Positions 26,907-35,357 of a DNA stretch of 60,237 nucleotides are shown piece by piece. The stretch's first letter is position 1; each line of letters begins with the position of its first letter. Source of the stretch: SIG350 sp964520895 (GTDB taxonomy: Bacteria; Bacillota; Clostridia; TANB77; SIG350); the NCBI GenBank assembly GCA_964520895.1, contig CAZFOR010000003.1:1-60237 (forward strand), read 5' to 3'. The notes beneath the pieces are model-generated. The model was given only the letters and a program-made list of their open reading frames with translations. It did no database searches and was not told where the DNA came from. The translations under genes and the position numbers were made by a program.

Positions 26907-28016
26907 ATGGTAACGAGAGATCCTAATACCAAAGTAAAAACGCTGATGTTAACAGTGACAGAATCGTGCAATTTGTGTTGCGTTTATTGTTATGAACATA
27001 ATAAGACTGCAAATGCAATGAGTTTTGAGACAGCTAAACGGATAATTGATGAAGAATTTATGGCAGATGATGGGTTTGAAGCAATTGAAGTTCAGTTTTT
27101 TGGTGGTGAGCCATTTGTTGAATTTGAATTAATGAAGCAAGTTCATGATTATGTATATTCACTTGAGACGAAAAAAGAAAGAATTTGTTTTGCAATAACA
27201 AATGGTACATATGTACATGGCGAAATTCAGAAATGGTTAAGAAAACACAAAGACACATTTTGCGTTGGATTAAGCTTAGATGGAACAAAGAAAATGCATG
27301 ATATGAACAGAAGGAAACATAATGGAGAAGGTTCTTTTGAGGATATTGACATTGGCTTTTATAAAGAGTGTTGGCCTTTCCAAGACATCAAAATGACAGT
27401 TTCAAGACAAACTTTACCATATCTTGCAGAAGGCATCATGTATATTCAAAATTTGGGATTTAATGGTGCAGGAAGTTTTGCTTATGGAATTGACTGGGAT
27501 TTGGAGAAAGATTTGCCAATTTTGGAAAAGCAACTTGACATACTTGTCGATTATTACATTAAAAATCCTAGTGTTTCAGTTGCAAAGATTATTTCTATGC
27601 CAATTCAAAATATTGAATATACCTTGGAAGAAGGATTTAAATGGTGTGGTGCAGGAACACAGATGAAATGTTATGATGTTAATGGAAATGTATTTCCATG
27701 TCAATTTTTTATGGGATTGACAATAGGAGAACTGTCCAAAATCAACGAAAATGTTTTTCAACAAAAAGATGTGAAACTTGTAGATGACAAATGTGCTAGT
27801 TGTCCTTTGTATTCCATATGTCCAACTTGTTATGGTGTAAATTACGCTGAATCGGGTAATCTTTATGAAAGAGATGATGCACATTGTGAAATAAACAAGA
27901 GAATAATCCTTGCTAATGCAAAGATACAGTATCACAAGATAACAGCAAAAGATCAAATAACGGTGGATGATTATTATATTCTCAAAGCAATAGAGAATAT
28001 CAATAATTTTCTATAA
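26907..28016 (+). CDS. Radical SAM/SPASM peptide maturase
   Basis: 369 residues. The radical SAM cluster motif is Cys21-x3-Cys25-x2-Cys28 with Tyr before the third Cys. FFGGEPFVEFELM and the barrel follow. A C-terminal SPASM domain binds auxiliary clusters through WCGAGTQMKCYDVNGNVFPC, then CASCPLYSICPTCYG and a final Cys near HCEINKR. SPASM enzymes of this shape install thioether or other cross-links on ribosomal peptides. AAGGAGG precedes the ATG, and the Cys-rich peptide gene follows 29 bases later as the obvious substrate. Codon use (in-frame CGG at 27039, more G/C) differs from neighbours, suggesting transfer. Confidence 0.88.
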   Translation: MVTRDPNTKVKTLMLTVTESCNLCCVYCYEHNKTANAMSFETAKRIIDEEFMADDGFEAIEVQFFGGEPFVEFELMKQVHDYVYSLETKKERICFAITNGTYVHGEIQKWLRKHKDTFCVGLSLDGTKKMHDMNRRKHNGEGSFEDIDIGFYKECWPFQDIKMTVSRQTLPYLAEGIMYIQNLGFNGAGSFAYGIDWDLEKDLPILEKQLDILVDYYIKNPSVSVAKIISMPIQNIEYTLEEGFKWCGAGTQMKCYDVNGNVFPCQFFMGLTIGELSKINENVFQQKDVKLVDDKCASCPLYSICPTCYGVNYAESGNLYERDDAHCEINKRIILANAKIQYHKITAKDQITVDDYYILKAIENINNFL

Positions 28017-28045
28017 ATTATTTTTTTTGAAAGGAGGAAAACATA

Positions 28046-28249
28046 ATGCTGAAACTTTCAAAAGACCAAATGGTATCTGTTGCTAACTTGATTAAAGCTA
28101 ATTTGAAGTTTGAAAGTAGAACTCCTATATTAGCGTCAGCGGGAGGATGCAATAGCTGCAATGGTGGATGCCAGAGTAGCTGTGGCGGATGCAGCGGAGG
28201 TTGTGGAACAGGTAATACTTGTGCAGTAACATTAGACATTTTTACATGA
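28046..28249 (+). CDS. Cysteine-rich RiPP precursor peptide
   Basis: 67 residues. A leader-like N terminus (residues 1-32: LSKDQMVSVANLIKANLKF and RTPILASA) ends in Gly-Gly at 33-34, a possible cleavage point. The core has seven cysteines at 35, 38, 42, 46, 49, 53 and 59, spaced 3, 4, 4, 3, 4 and 6, within Gly/Ser/Asn-rich sequence, and ends AVTLDIFT. It lies directly after the maturase behind AAGGAGG. Acceptor residues between cysteines are mainly Asn, Ser, Gly and Gln. A sactipeptide or ranthipeptide-like product is inferred; I do not recognise an exact family. Confidence 0.8.
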   Translation: MLKLSKDQMVSVANLIKANLKFESRTPILASAGGCNSCNGGCQSSCGGCSGGCGTGNTCAVTLDIFT

Positions 28250-28430
28250 TGCACATTACCTAATTACTAATGATTAATTAATCTATATTAGATTAAAGTA
28301 AAAAACTCAGTTATTTCGAAAGATATAACTGAGTTTTGCTATATATGAAAGTAAATTAAATATATGAATTATAACATTGTAAAACAAATAATATATTAAG
28401 TTGTTATATTTAAATATATAACTCAAAAAA
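28250..28430. other. Gene-free stretch after the RiPP locus
   Basis: Apart from the terminator at 28302-28340, the sequence up to the tRNA-derived repeat is AT-rich and holds no supported gene. Confidence 0.6.
28302..28340 (+). terminator. Rho-independent terminator of the maturase-peptide operon
   Basis: AAAACTCAGTTAT and ATAACTGAGTTTT form a perfect 13-bp stem across a 10-base loop, ending in TTTTG. Confidence 0.88.
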
Positions 28431-28514
28431 TAAATCAGCTATATCTATTGATATAACTGATTTATTTATGGAGCCGGCTGCCGGAATTGAACTGGCGACC
28501 TACTGATTACAAGT
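28431..28514. repeat. Attachment-site repeat, left copy (tRNA-Thr 3' part plus terminator)
   Basis: These 84 bases are identical to 30574-30657. They contain the last 46 bases of the minus-strand tRNA-Thr, from the anticodon to CCA (28469-28514), and its terminator hairpin. Similarity extends 11 bases further out with one A-run length difference. Lacking its 5' half, this copy is not a tRNA gene and marks the far end of an integrated element. Confidence 0.9.
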
Positions 28515-28630
28515 TGATATATACATATTCTAGTATTTATTATTATTTCTATAAATGTAGTGTTATGCGGTATTTGTTCTATTGTATATCTTGTCTAGTA
28601 GTATATTTTATTGCTATATTTTTTTATTTA

Positions 28631-28652
28631 TGTGAGCAAAATGTGAGTAAAA
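28631..28652. repeat. Tandem 11-bp repeat inside the left island end, possible integrase arm site
   Basis: TGTGAGCAAAA and TGTGAGTAAAA stand in tandem. A related pair, TGGTAGCAAAA and TTGTAGCAAAA, lies at 30523-30544 near the other end of the island. Paired short repeats inside both ends are typical arm-type sites of tyrosine integrases. Confidence 0.45.
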
Positions 28653-28698
28653 AGTTATAAAATTCTATTAGGTGTTAATAATATGTATTGATTTATAC

Positions 28699-28753
28699 TC
28701 GAAAAGTAGTCGAAAAGTACTCGAAAAGTACTCGAAAAGTAGTCGAAAAGTAT
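28699..28753. repeat. Five tandem copies of an 11-bp repeat
   Basis: The unit TCGAAAAGTA(G/C/T) is repeated five times with no gaps at 28699, 28710, 28721, 28732 and 28743. It lies in non-coding sequence just ahead of the truncated AlbA_2-type gene. It could be an iteron-like protein-binding array or the remnant of a repetitive linker. Confidence 0.75.
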
Positions 28754-28771
28754 TGAAAAAAAATACTTGTT

Positions 28772-29131
28772 GTGATATATATTTTTTTGAGGTTAAATTA
28801 TATAGAAAGTTATGGTACTGGAATAGAAAAAATTATAGATAGTTATAAAGAGAAAGTTTTAAAACCTAAATTTGATATAACAGAAAACAGTTTTGTTCTA
28901 ACATTATTTAATACAAATAAAACTGCAACTATTAAAAACACAAAAAGTAAAGATAAAGAAGAAATAATTATCGAATATATAAAAGAAAATGGTAGTATTA
29001 CTAGAATAGAAGTTCAGAAAATACTTGGATTAGAAAAAGCTATGTCAAATAAGGTGCTGACTAATATGTGTAAAGAAAATAGGATTAAAAGAGAAGGTAA
29101 TGGTAGAAGTATTAAGTATATAATATATTAA
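28772..29131 (+). pseudogene. C-terminal fragment of an AlbA_2-type ATP-binding/HTH regulator
   Basis: The reading frame starts at a GTG with no ribosome site. RLNYIESYGTGIEKIIDSYKE and KFDITENSFVLTLFN correspond to the C-terminal part of Schlafen/AlbA_2 proteins annotated as ATP-binding regulators. A winged-helix-like tail follows (ITRIEVQKILGLEKAMSNKV). The whole N-terminal AlbA_2 domain is missing, so this is probably a cut remnant left in the island. It is followed 13 bases later by the next gene. Confidence 0.7.
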
Positions 29132-29144
29132 AGGAGAGTGCCTA

Positions 29145-30161
29145 ATGAAAAAATGTAGTTTATGTGGAAGAAAAATATCACAAGTCAATTATAATTTTGG
29201 TTTAGGGTGTTTAAAAAAATCTTGTAAATTGATAGATATAAATGCGGTTAAAAATATAAAAGGAGAAAATACATTAAATAATAGTATTTGTAAATTATGT
29301 AATAAACAAGATTTAAATAAAAAACAGAAGGAGTTATTAACTAATAGATATTTAACATATAATATACTTAATAAAGTTGAACTTGATTATTATACTTCTA
29401 TGAAAGATAAAGTAAACCAAGATATAAAGATAATTAATAAAAATACTAATAAAAAAGATTTAAAAAGCTTTGATGTGATTACACTTAAACAAGCATTTGA
29501 AATATACAGATTATATAATAAATATAAAAAAATAAGAGATAAAAGAGAAGAAGTAGATTTTGATTTTATTCAAAATACATCTTTTGACACACTAAGATTT
29601 GCTTTTAGTACATATTATAATAGAAAAACATATCTTAATGGGGTAACAGCTGATGGACAATATATTGTGTGGGAGTTGGGAATAATATATTTGAAGTCTA
29701 CGTCAAAAAAGTGTTCAGCAACTCTTTTAAAACACTCATTACAAGAAAGTCCAGATGATTTACTAATAGAAAGTGGAGAATTTATAACTAAGATAAAAAA
29801 GGATATATATTTTAAGAAAAAAATAAATGAAATAATAGAAAAGAATAAAGAACAAGATTATTTAAATGAAACTGGCTATATAGATTTTAATATTGGAGAT
29901 TTGTTTTTTGCCTTACATAGTGCAAAAATAAATATTAAAGGAAATAAAGTTAATAACATATGGAAACTTAATATAATAATAACAGATAGATATGATTTTA
30001 CAGATTTCAAAAAACTAAGTGAATATATGGATAGCAATATATTTAAATCAATTTTTACGAGTACAATTAATAATATGGCAATGATATCTACAAGTTCTAA
30101 TGTTATAAATGAGTATAATGTTACAATAAAATTTTCAATAGATTGGAGTGATAATCTATGA
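29145..30161 (+). CDS. Island protein with N-terminal Cys clusters; toxin- or defence-like, unknown
   Basis: 338 residues. The N terminus has CSLCG and GCLKKSCK, then ICKLCNK, likely zinc-binding. A Lys/Asn-rich middle follows, then a C-terminal region with FNIGDLFFALHSAKINIKG and WKLNIIITDRYDFTDFKK. The GDL...ALH and W...YDF pattern is reminiscent of C-terminal domains in polymorphic toxins, a resemblance judged by eye. It overlaps the next gene by four bases (ATGA). AAAGGAGAG precedes the ATG. Function not recognised. Confidence 0.6.
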   Translation: MKKCSLCGRKISQVNYNFGLGCLKKSCKLIDINAVKNIKGENTLNNSICKLCNKQDLNKKQKELLTNRYLTYNILNKVELDYYTSMKDKVNQDIKIINKNTNKKDLKSFDVITLKQAFEIYRLYNKYKKIRDKREEVDFDFIQNTSFDTLRFAFSTYYNRKTYLNGVTADGQYIVWELGIIYLKSTSKKCSATLLKHSLQESPDDLLIESGEFITKIKKDIYFKKKINEIIEKNKEQDYLNETGYIDFNIGDLFFALHSAKINIKGNKVNNIWKLNIIITDRYDFTDFKKLSEYMDSNIFKSIFTSTINNMAMISTSSNVINEYNVTIKFSIDWSDNL

Positions 30162-30514
30162 AGAAAAATGTAATTAAATTAATCAAAATATTATCTATAT
30201 ACTTATTATCTTTATTAATATTTGTAATAATAGCAAATACGAGAGGTGATGAATTCATACAATATATAGTAAATACAAGTGAACCTCAATCATATGATAC
30301 TGACACAATAAATCCACTTTGGTGTTTTGGACCAATTGTACATGCAGGAGTTATTCATTTTATTTTAGGAGTAATACTAGCTATATATGCTAAGGTTAGT
30401 AAGGAATTTGATAATTTAACAAAATCAATTATATACATATTTCCTATATTAACTTTTTTTCTTACTATACCTATTGGAGTACTAATTTTATATATTGTTT
30501 CAATATTTCAGTAG
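30158..30514 (+). CDS. Small membrane protein, possible partner or immunity protein
   Basis: 118 residues with three hydrophobic segments (about 8-28, 60-80 and 90-116) and an outward-facing loop between the first two (NTRGDEFIQYIVNTSEPQSYD). Its ATG overlaps the stop of the Cys-cluster gene, so production is coupled and the two probably act together. There is no recognised family. A membrane partner of a toxin, or the effector of a two-gene defence unit, are the main possibilities. Confidence 0.55.
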   Translation: MKKNVIKLIKILSIYLLSLLIFVIIANTRGDEFIQYIVNTSEPQSYDTDTINPLWCFGPIVHAGVIHFILGVILAIYAKVSKEFDNLTKSIIYIFPILTFFLTIPIGVLILYIVSIFQ

Positions 30515-30522
30515 AAATATTA

Positions 30523-30544
30523 TGGTAGCAAAATTGTAGCAAAA
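30523..30544. repeat. Tandem 11-bp repeat inside the right island end, possible integrase arm site
   Basis: TGGTAGCAAAA and TTGTAGCAAAA lie in tandem 30 bases inside the right attachment repeat and resemble the pair at 28631-28652. Confidence 0.45.
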
Positions 30545-30573
30545 TGACAAAAAATGGTAACAACTCAAAAAAA

Positions 30574-30687
<114 letters not shown>

Positions 30688-30694
30688 GTTTTAT

Positions 30695-30769
30695 TGGTGA
30701 CCCGTAGCAGATTCGAACTGCTGTCGCCGCCGTGAAAGGGCAGTGTCTTAACCACTTGACCAACGGGCC
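30695..30769 (-). tRNA. tRNA-Glu (anticodon TTC)
   Basis: 75 bases with encoded CCA. The acceptor is GGCCCGT/ACGGGTC, and the anticodon stem CTGCC/GGCGG encloses the loop CTTTCAC with TTC. It lies 7 bases from tRNA-Thr. Confidence 0.95.
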
Positions 30770-30774
30770 TAATA

Positions 30775-30850
30775 TGGTGAGCCATCGCAGATTCGAACTG
30801 CGGACAACTTGATTAAAAGTCAAGTGCTCTACCGACTGAGCTAATGGCCC
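30775..30850 (-). tRNA. tRNA-Lys (anticodon TTT)
   Basis: 76 bases with encoded CCA. The acceptor is GGGCCAT/ATGGCTC and the anticodon loop CTTTTAA carries TTT. It is the first gene of the minus-strand tRNA operon, just after the promoter. Confidence 0.95.
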
Positions 30851-30868
30851 ATTAGCTAACGCTCCTAT

Positions 30869-30897
30869 ATCTTACAATATTTTTTAAGAGTTGTCAA
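30869..30897 (-). promoter_or_regulatory. Promoter of the tRNA operon
   Basis: On the minus strand TTGACA (30897-30892) and TAAGAT (30874-30869) are 17 bases apart, 19 bases before tRNA-Lys. Confidence 0.75.
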
Positions 30898-31019
30898 CAC
30901 TTTTTTAAAAATTTTTTAGATTATTTAGATTTTTTTTATACATATTTTATTTTTATACAATATTCAACAATTTTTTATGTCATATTATATAGTTTTACCC
31001 AAAAATATAGGTATTATTC

Positions 31020-31048
31020 TTGTATTTTTATCTAAAATGTAGTATATT
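31020..31048 (+). promoter_or_regulatory. Weak promoter of the NRPS-kinase operon
   Basis: TTGTAT at 31020-31025 and TATATT at 31043-31048 are 17 bases apart, 32 bases before the start. Confidence 0.4.
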
Positions 31049-31080
31049 TCATTTAGATGTAATTTGGAAGGAAGATTGTT

Positions 31081-34000
31081 ATGGGAGACATCATAAAATA
31101 TAATTTAACAAATCAACAAAAAGCTTTATATAACATAGATAAAGTGTATAAAAATAGTAAAATAAACAATATATCTTTTTGGTTAGAAATAAACCATGTA
31201 ATAAATTTTGAACTATTAACAAAAGCGATAAATGTTATTGTAGAAAAAAATGATAATTTTAGATTTCAATTTGTAGAAGAAAACGGAGAAATATATCAAT
31301 ATGCAAGAGAGTATACATATCAAAACTTTGAAATTTTAGATGTTGCAAACTCAAAAGAATTAGAACAGAAAATAAAAGAATATACATTTGATTTAGAAAA
31401 TGATAATTTATGTGTATTTACATTATTTAGATATCCAGATGGTAAAGGCGGTATTGTTGCTTCAGCACATCATCAACTTGGTGATGCGTGGACAATGGGA
31501 ATATTTATAAATGAAGTATTAGATATTTATCATAAATTGTTAATTAATGAAGATGTATCAGATTTAACATATCCTTCATATTTAGAATATGTTAATACAC
31601 AAAATGAATATATTCAATCTGAAAAATATATAAAAGATAAAGAATATTGGGAAGAAGTTTTTTCAAATAATATAGAAAAGCTGTCATTTAAAGAAGAGAG
31701 TTTTGATATTAATGCAATTAGAGAAGAATATGAAATTAACGAAGAAATATTAAAAGATATTAGAAGTTTTTGTACTGAAAATAAAATTTCTGAGTATGTA
31801 TTTTTTCTATCAGTCTTTTGCATATATTTAGGCAAGTTAAAAGGATTAAACAATTTTGTAATAGGTAATCCAATATTAAATAGATCTAATTTTAGAGAAA
31901 AATGTACATCAGGGTTATTTATGTCTACAATGCCATTTGTAGTTAATATAGATGATGAATTAAACTTTATAGATTATGCAAAAAACATAGCATCTGGGCA
32001 AATGAAAATGTATAAACATTTGAAATATCCAGATTATGAAATAACAAAATATTTTAATCAAAAAAACAATACACATGGACCAATTTATGATTTCGTTTTT
32101 TCATATCAAAATGCAAAAACAGATAAAGATACTGTAATGTTTGAAACAAAGACTAGATGGATGGAAGCAGGCCAGCAACTAAATTCATTAATGATACACT
32201 TTAAAGATACAGAAGATACAGGAAGACCAATTTTAATTTATGATTATTTATCAGAAATTTTTACTGGGCAAGATATTGATATTTTAAATAAAAGAATAAT
32301 GGAAATATGTAAACAAGTATTAACTAATATACAATTAGCTGATATAGAGATTATAACAAGTGAAGAAAAACAATATTTGGTAAATAATTGTAATAATACA
32401 TATTTTGAATATGATAGAAATAGCACGATTGTGAGTAGGTTAGAAAAGACAATTAGTGAGACAAACAATGAAATAGCATTAATATATGGTAATGAAAAAT
32501 TATCATATAGTGATTTAAATAAACAGGCAAATAAACTAGCTAGGTATATGCAAAAATTAGGTGTAAAACAAAATGACATTATACCTATTATTGATAGTCG
32601 TAGTATTGATATGATAATTGGTATGTTTGCAATTATGAAATTAGGGTGTGCATATTTACCAATTGATATAGAGTATCCAAAAGATAGAATTGAATATATT
32701 ATATCAGATGCAAGTGCCAAATTAGTTTTAACTAAAAAAGAGTATAAAGATAGATTTGAAACTAGTGGTAAAAAAATATTTATAGATACAAATGAATATG
32801 AAGATGAGCAAGATACAAATTTAAATACTAATATTTTACCTGATGATTTAGCGTATTTAATATATACATCAGGTTCTACAGGTAAGCCAAAAGGTGTAAT
32901 GTTATCACATAGAAATGTTGTTAATTTTACTCAAGGTACTAGTAATATTATTTGTTTTAAAAATAAAACAATTGTATCTGTAACAACAATTTCTTTTGAT
33001 ATATTTGTTTTAGAATCATGGCTAAGTTTAATAAAAGGTGCAAAAGTGGTTATTGCAAATGAAAATGAGCAAAATATTTCACATAATTTAAATAAACTAT
33101 GTTTAGAAAATAATGTTCAAATGATACAAACAACACCTTCAAGAATGAAGTTATTAATTAGTGATAATGAAAATATACAGTTTATTAAAAATATGACAGA
33201 TATAATGATAGGTGGAGAGGCTGTACCATATAAATTAATTGAGGATTTAAGAAAAATTACTAATGCACGAATTTTTAATATGTATGGACCAACTGAAACT
33301 TGTGTATGGTCAACAATAAAGGAATTAACAAATGATAATATTGTTACAATAGGTAAGCCTATTGCAAATACAACTGTGTATGTATTAAATAAAAATAAAA
33401 GATTATGTCCAATTGGAGTTGCAGGTGATTTGTATATTGGTGGAGATGGTGTATGCAAAGGATATTACAAAAAACAAGAATTAACAAATGAGAAGTTTAT
33501 CAAAAACATATATAATAAAGATGAAATTATTTATGAAACAGGTGATATTGCAAAATGGGATAATAATGGTAACTTAATCTGTTTAGGAAGAAATGATTTT
33601 CAAATTAAAATAAATGGACATAGAATTGAAATAGAAGAAGTTGAAAACACTATATTTAAATATGGAGATATAACAGAGGTAGCTGTTGTATCAATAAATA
33701 ATCAAGCATTATATGGATATTATACAAGTAATAAACCTATTGATAATACTAAATTAAGAGTATTTGTGGCAGAGAAGCTACCAACATATATGGTACCAAC
33801 GAAATTTATACAAATAGATGATATGCCAAAAACACCAAATGGTAAAATAGACAGGAAAAAAATTATTGCATTTAGTAATAATACTCAGTGTGAGCAAGAA
33901 GAAATAATTGAGCCAAGAAACGAAATAGAAGACATATTATTTAAAGCATTTACTCAAATAATAGATAAGAAAATTAGTATAGATAAACCATTTTTTGATT

Positions 34001-35346
34001 ATGGATTTGATTCATTATCAATTATAAAAGTGCAAACATTATTATTAAAAAATAAATGGAATATTACTTTACAAGATTTTTATAAATATCCTACAATTGA
34101 ACAATTAGCAAAACATATTTTAAATAAATATGAAAATGGTTCTAAGTACGATAATGAATATGAGGATTTACCAACAATTAGGGAAAATATAAATAATATT
34201 TATATAAGTGGTAATAAAAATAATTACAAAAATATTTTACTTACCGGTTGTACAGGTTTTATAGGGATACATGTATTACAAGAACTTCTATTAAATACTG
34301 ATGCAAATATTTATTGTATTATTAGAAGTAAAAACGACCTAAGTCCTATTTACAGATTAGAGGAAAAATTAGATTTTTACTTTAATGGTAAATATAAAGA
34401 ATTTATTGGGAATAGAATTATTGTTATTGAAACAGATATTACAAAAGATGTTAATATACAAGATAAAATACAAGATATTGATTTAGTAATACATTCAGCA
34501 GCACTTGTAAAACATTATGGTGATGTTGAGTTATTTAAAAAGGTTAATATACAAGGTACACAAAATATAATAAATATATGTAAAAAATACAATAGTGTTT
34601 TGTGTTATTTATCATCACTTAGTGTATCAGGAAATTATTTAGTTAAACAAGATAATAGGGATAAAGAATTTACTGAAGATAATTTATATATTGGACAAAG
34701 ATATCAAGACAATGTCTATGTATATAGTAAATTCGAGTGTGAAAAACTTATATATAATGAAATTAAAAATGGATTAAAAGCATCAGTATATAGAATTGGT
34801 ATAGTATCAGGTAGAGCTACTGATGGTTTAATGCAACAAAATATATCTGAAAATGCTTTTTATAACAGGATTAAAGCAATTGTTGATTTAAAAAATATAT
34901 CACAAAATATGTTTGATCAAAGTGTAGAGTTTACACCAGTTGACTTGTTAGCACAAGCATTAGTTAAATTAGTTCAAATACCAGAAAGTATTAATAAGGT
35001 ATATCATTTGTATAATGATGAATTGTTTAGCATTAAAGATGTTTTACAAGCATTAAGTTTATTAGATATTAATATTAATGTACTTTCTAGCAAAGAGTTT
35101 GATGGATTAATTAAACAAATATCATCAAATATTAATGAAAATAGCAAACTTGGGGGAGTTATTAATGATTTCTATAATACAGATGAAGGTATTGGATTAA
35201 ATTATGATTTCACTATTAATATAAGAGCTGATAAGACGAAGAAATACTTAGAAAAATTAGGCTTTAAATGGATTAATAGTAAGTTTGAGAAAGAGATTTA
35301 TTTAAGAAAGATATTTAGATATATGAGAAATGTAAATTATATATAA
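31081..35346 (+). CDS. Single-module NRPS: condensation-adenylation-thiolation-reductase
   Basis: 1421 residues. The condensation domain (about 1-430) has the catalytic SAHHQLGDAW near residue 129. The adenylation domain (about 450-900) has YTSGSTGKPKGVMLSH, NMYGPTET, ETGDIAKWDNNGNL and TPNGKIDRKK. The carrier domain has FDYGFDSLS with Ser near 976. The terminal reductase has TGCTGFIGIHVLQELL near 1055 and the YxxxK pair in YVYSKFECEK. Read by eye, the ten-residue specificity code is about DILQMGMVWK, close to known glycine codes. It should acylate one amino acid and release it as an aldehyde or alcohol. No phosphopantetheinyl transferase is in view. Confidence 0.93.
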   Translation: MGDIIKYNLTNQQKALYNIDKVYKNSKINNISFWLEINHVINFELLTKAINVIVEKNDNFRFQFVEENGEIYQYAREYTYQNFEILDVANSKELEQKIKEYTFDLENDNLCVFTLFRYPDGKGGIVASAHHQLGDAWTMGIFINEVLDIYHKLLINEDVSDLTYPSYLEYVNTQNEYIQSEKYIKDKEYWEEVFSNNIEKLSFKEESFDINAIREEYEINEEILKDIRSFCTENKISEYVFFLSVFCIYLGKLKGLNNFVIGNPILNRSNFREKCTSGLFMSTMPFVVNIDDELNFIDYAKNIASGQMKMYKHLKYPDYEITKYFNQKNNTHGPIYDFVFSYQNAKTDKDTVMFETKTRWMEAGQQLNSLMIHFKDTEDTGRPILIYDYLSEIFTGQDIDILNKRIMEICKQVLTNIQLADIEIITSEEKQYLVNNCNNTYFEYDRNSTIVSRLEKTISETNNEIALIYGNEKLSYSDLNKQANKLARYMQKLGVKQNDIIPIIDSRSIDMIIGMFAIMKLGCAYLPIDIEYPKDRIEYIISDASAKLVLTKKEYKDRFETSGKKIFIDTNEYEDEQDTNLNTNILPDDLAYLIYTSGSTGKPKGVMLSHRNVVNFTQGTSNIICFKNKTIVSVTTISFDIFVLESWLSLIKGAKVVIANENEQNISHNLNKLCLENNVQMIQTTPSRMKLLISDNENIQFIKNMTDIMIGGEAVPYKLIEDLRKITNARIFNMYGPTETCVWSTIKELTNDNIVTIGKPIANTTVYVLNKNKRLCPIGVAGDLYIGGDGVCKGYYKKQELTNEKFIKNIYNKDEIIYETGDIAKWDNNGNLICLGRNDFQIKINGHRIEIEEVENTIFKYGDITEVAVVSINNQALYGYYTSNKPIDNTKLRVFVAEKLPTYMVPTKFIQIDDMPKTPNGKIDRKKIIAFSNNTQCEQEEIIEPRNEIEDILFKAFTQIIDKKISIDKPFFDYGFDSLSIIKVQTLLLKNKWNITLQDFYKYPTIEQLAKHILNKYENGSKYDNEYEDLPTIRENINNIYISGNKNNYKNILLTGCTGFIGIHVLQELLLNTDANIYCIIRSKNDLSPIYRLEEKLDFYFNGKYKEFIGNRIIVIETDITKDVNIQDKIQDIDLVIHSAALVKHYGDVELFKKVNIQGTQNIINICKKYNSVLCYLSSLSVSGNYLVKQDNRDKEFTEDNLYIGQRYQDNVYVYSKFECEKLIYNEIKNGLKASVYRIGIVSGRATDGLMQQNISENAFYNRIKAIVDLKNISQNMFDQSVEFTPVDLLAQALVKLVQIPESINKVYHLYNDELFSIKDVLQALSLLDININVLSSKEFDGLIKQISSNINENSKLGGVINDFYNTDEGIGLNYDFTINIRADKTKKYLEKLGFKWINSKFEKEIYLRKIFRYMRNVNYI

Positions 35347-35357
35347 GGAGATGAATT

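Noticed and set aside
28469..28514. A second tRNA-Thr gene
   Set aside because: Only the 3' 46 bases are present, and the acceptor 5' strand and D arm are missing. It is an attachment-site copy.
28699..28753. CRISPR array
   Set aside because: The units are 11 bp with no spacers, and no cas genes are nearby.
31081..35346. Fatty-acid reductase or carboxylic acid reductase
   Set aside because: A condensation domain with an HHxxxD motif precedes the adenylation domain, so it is an NRPS.
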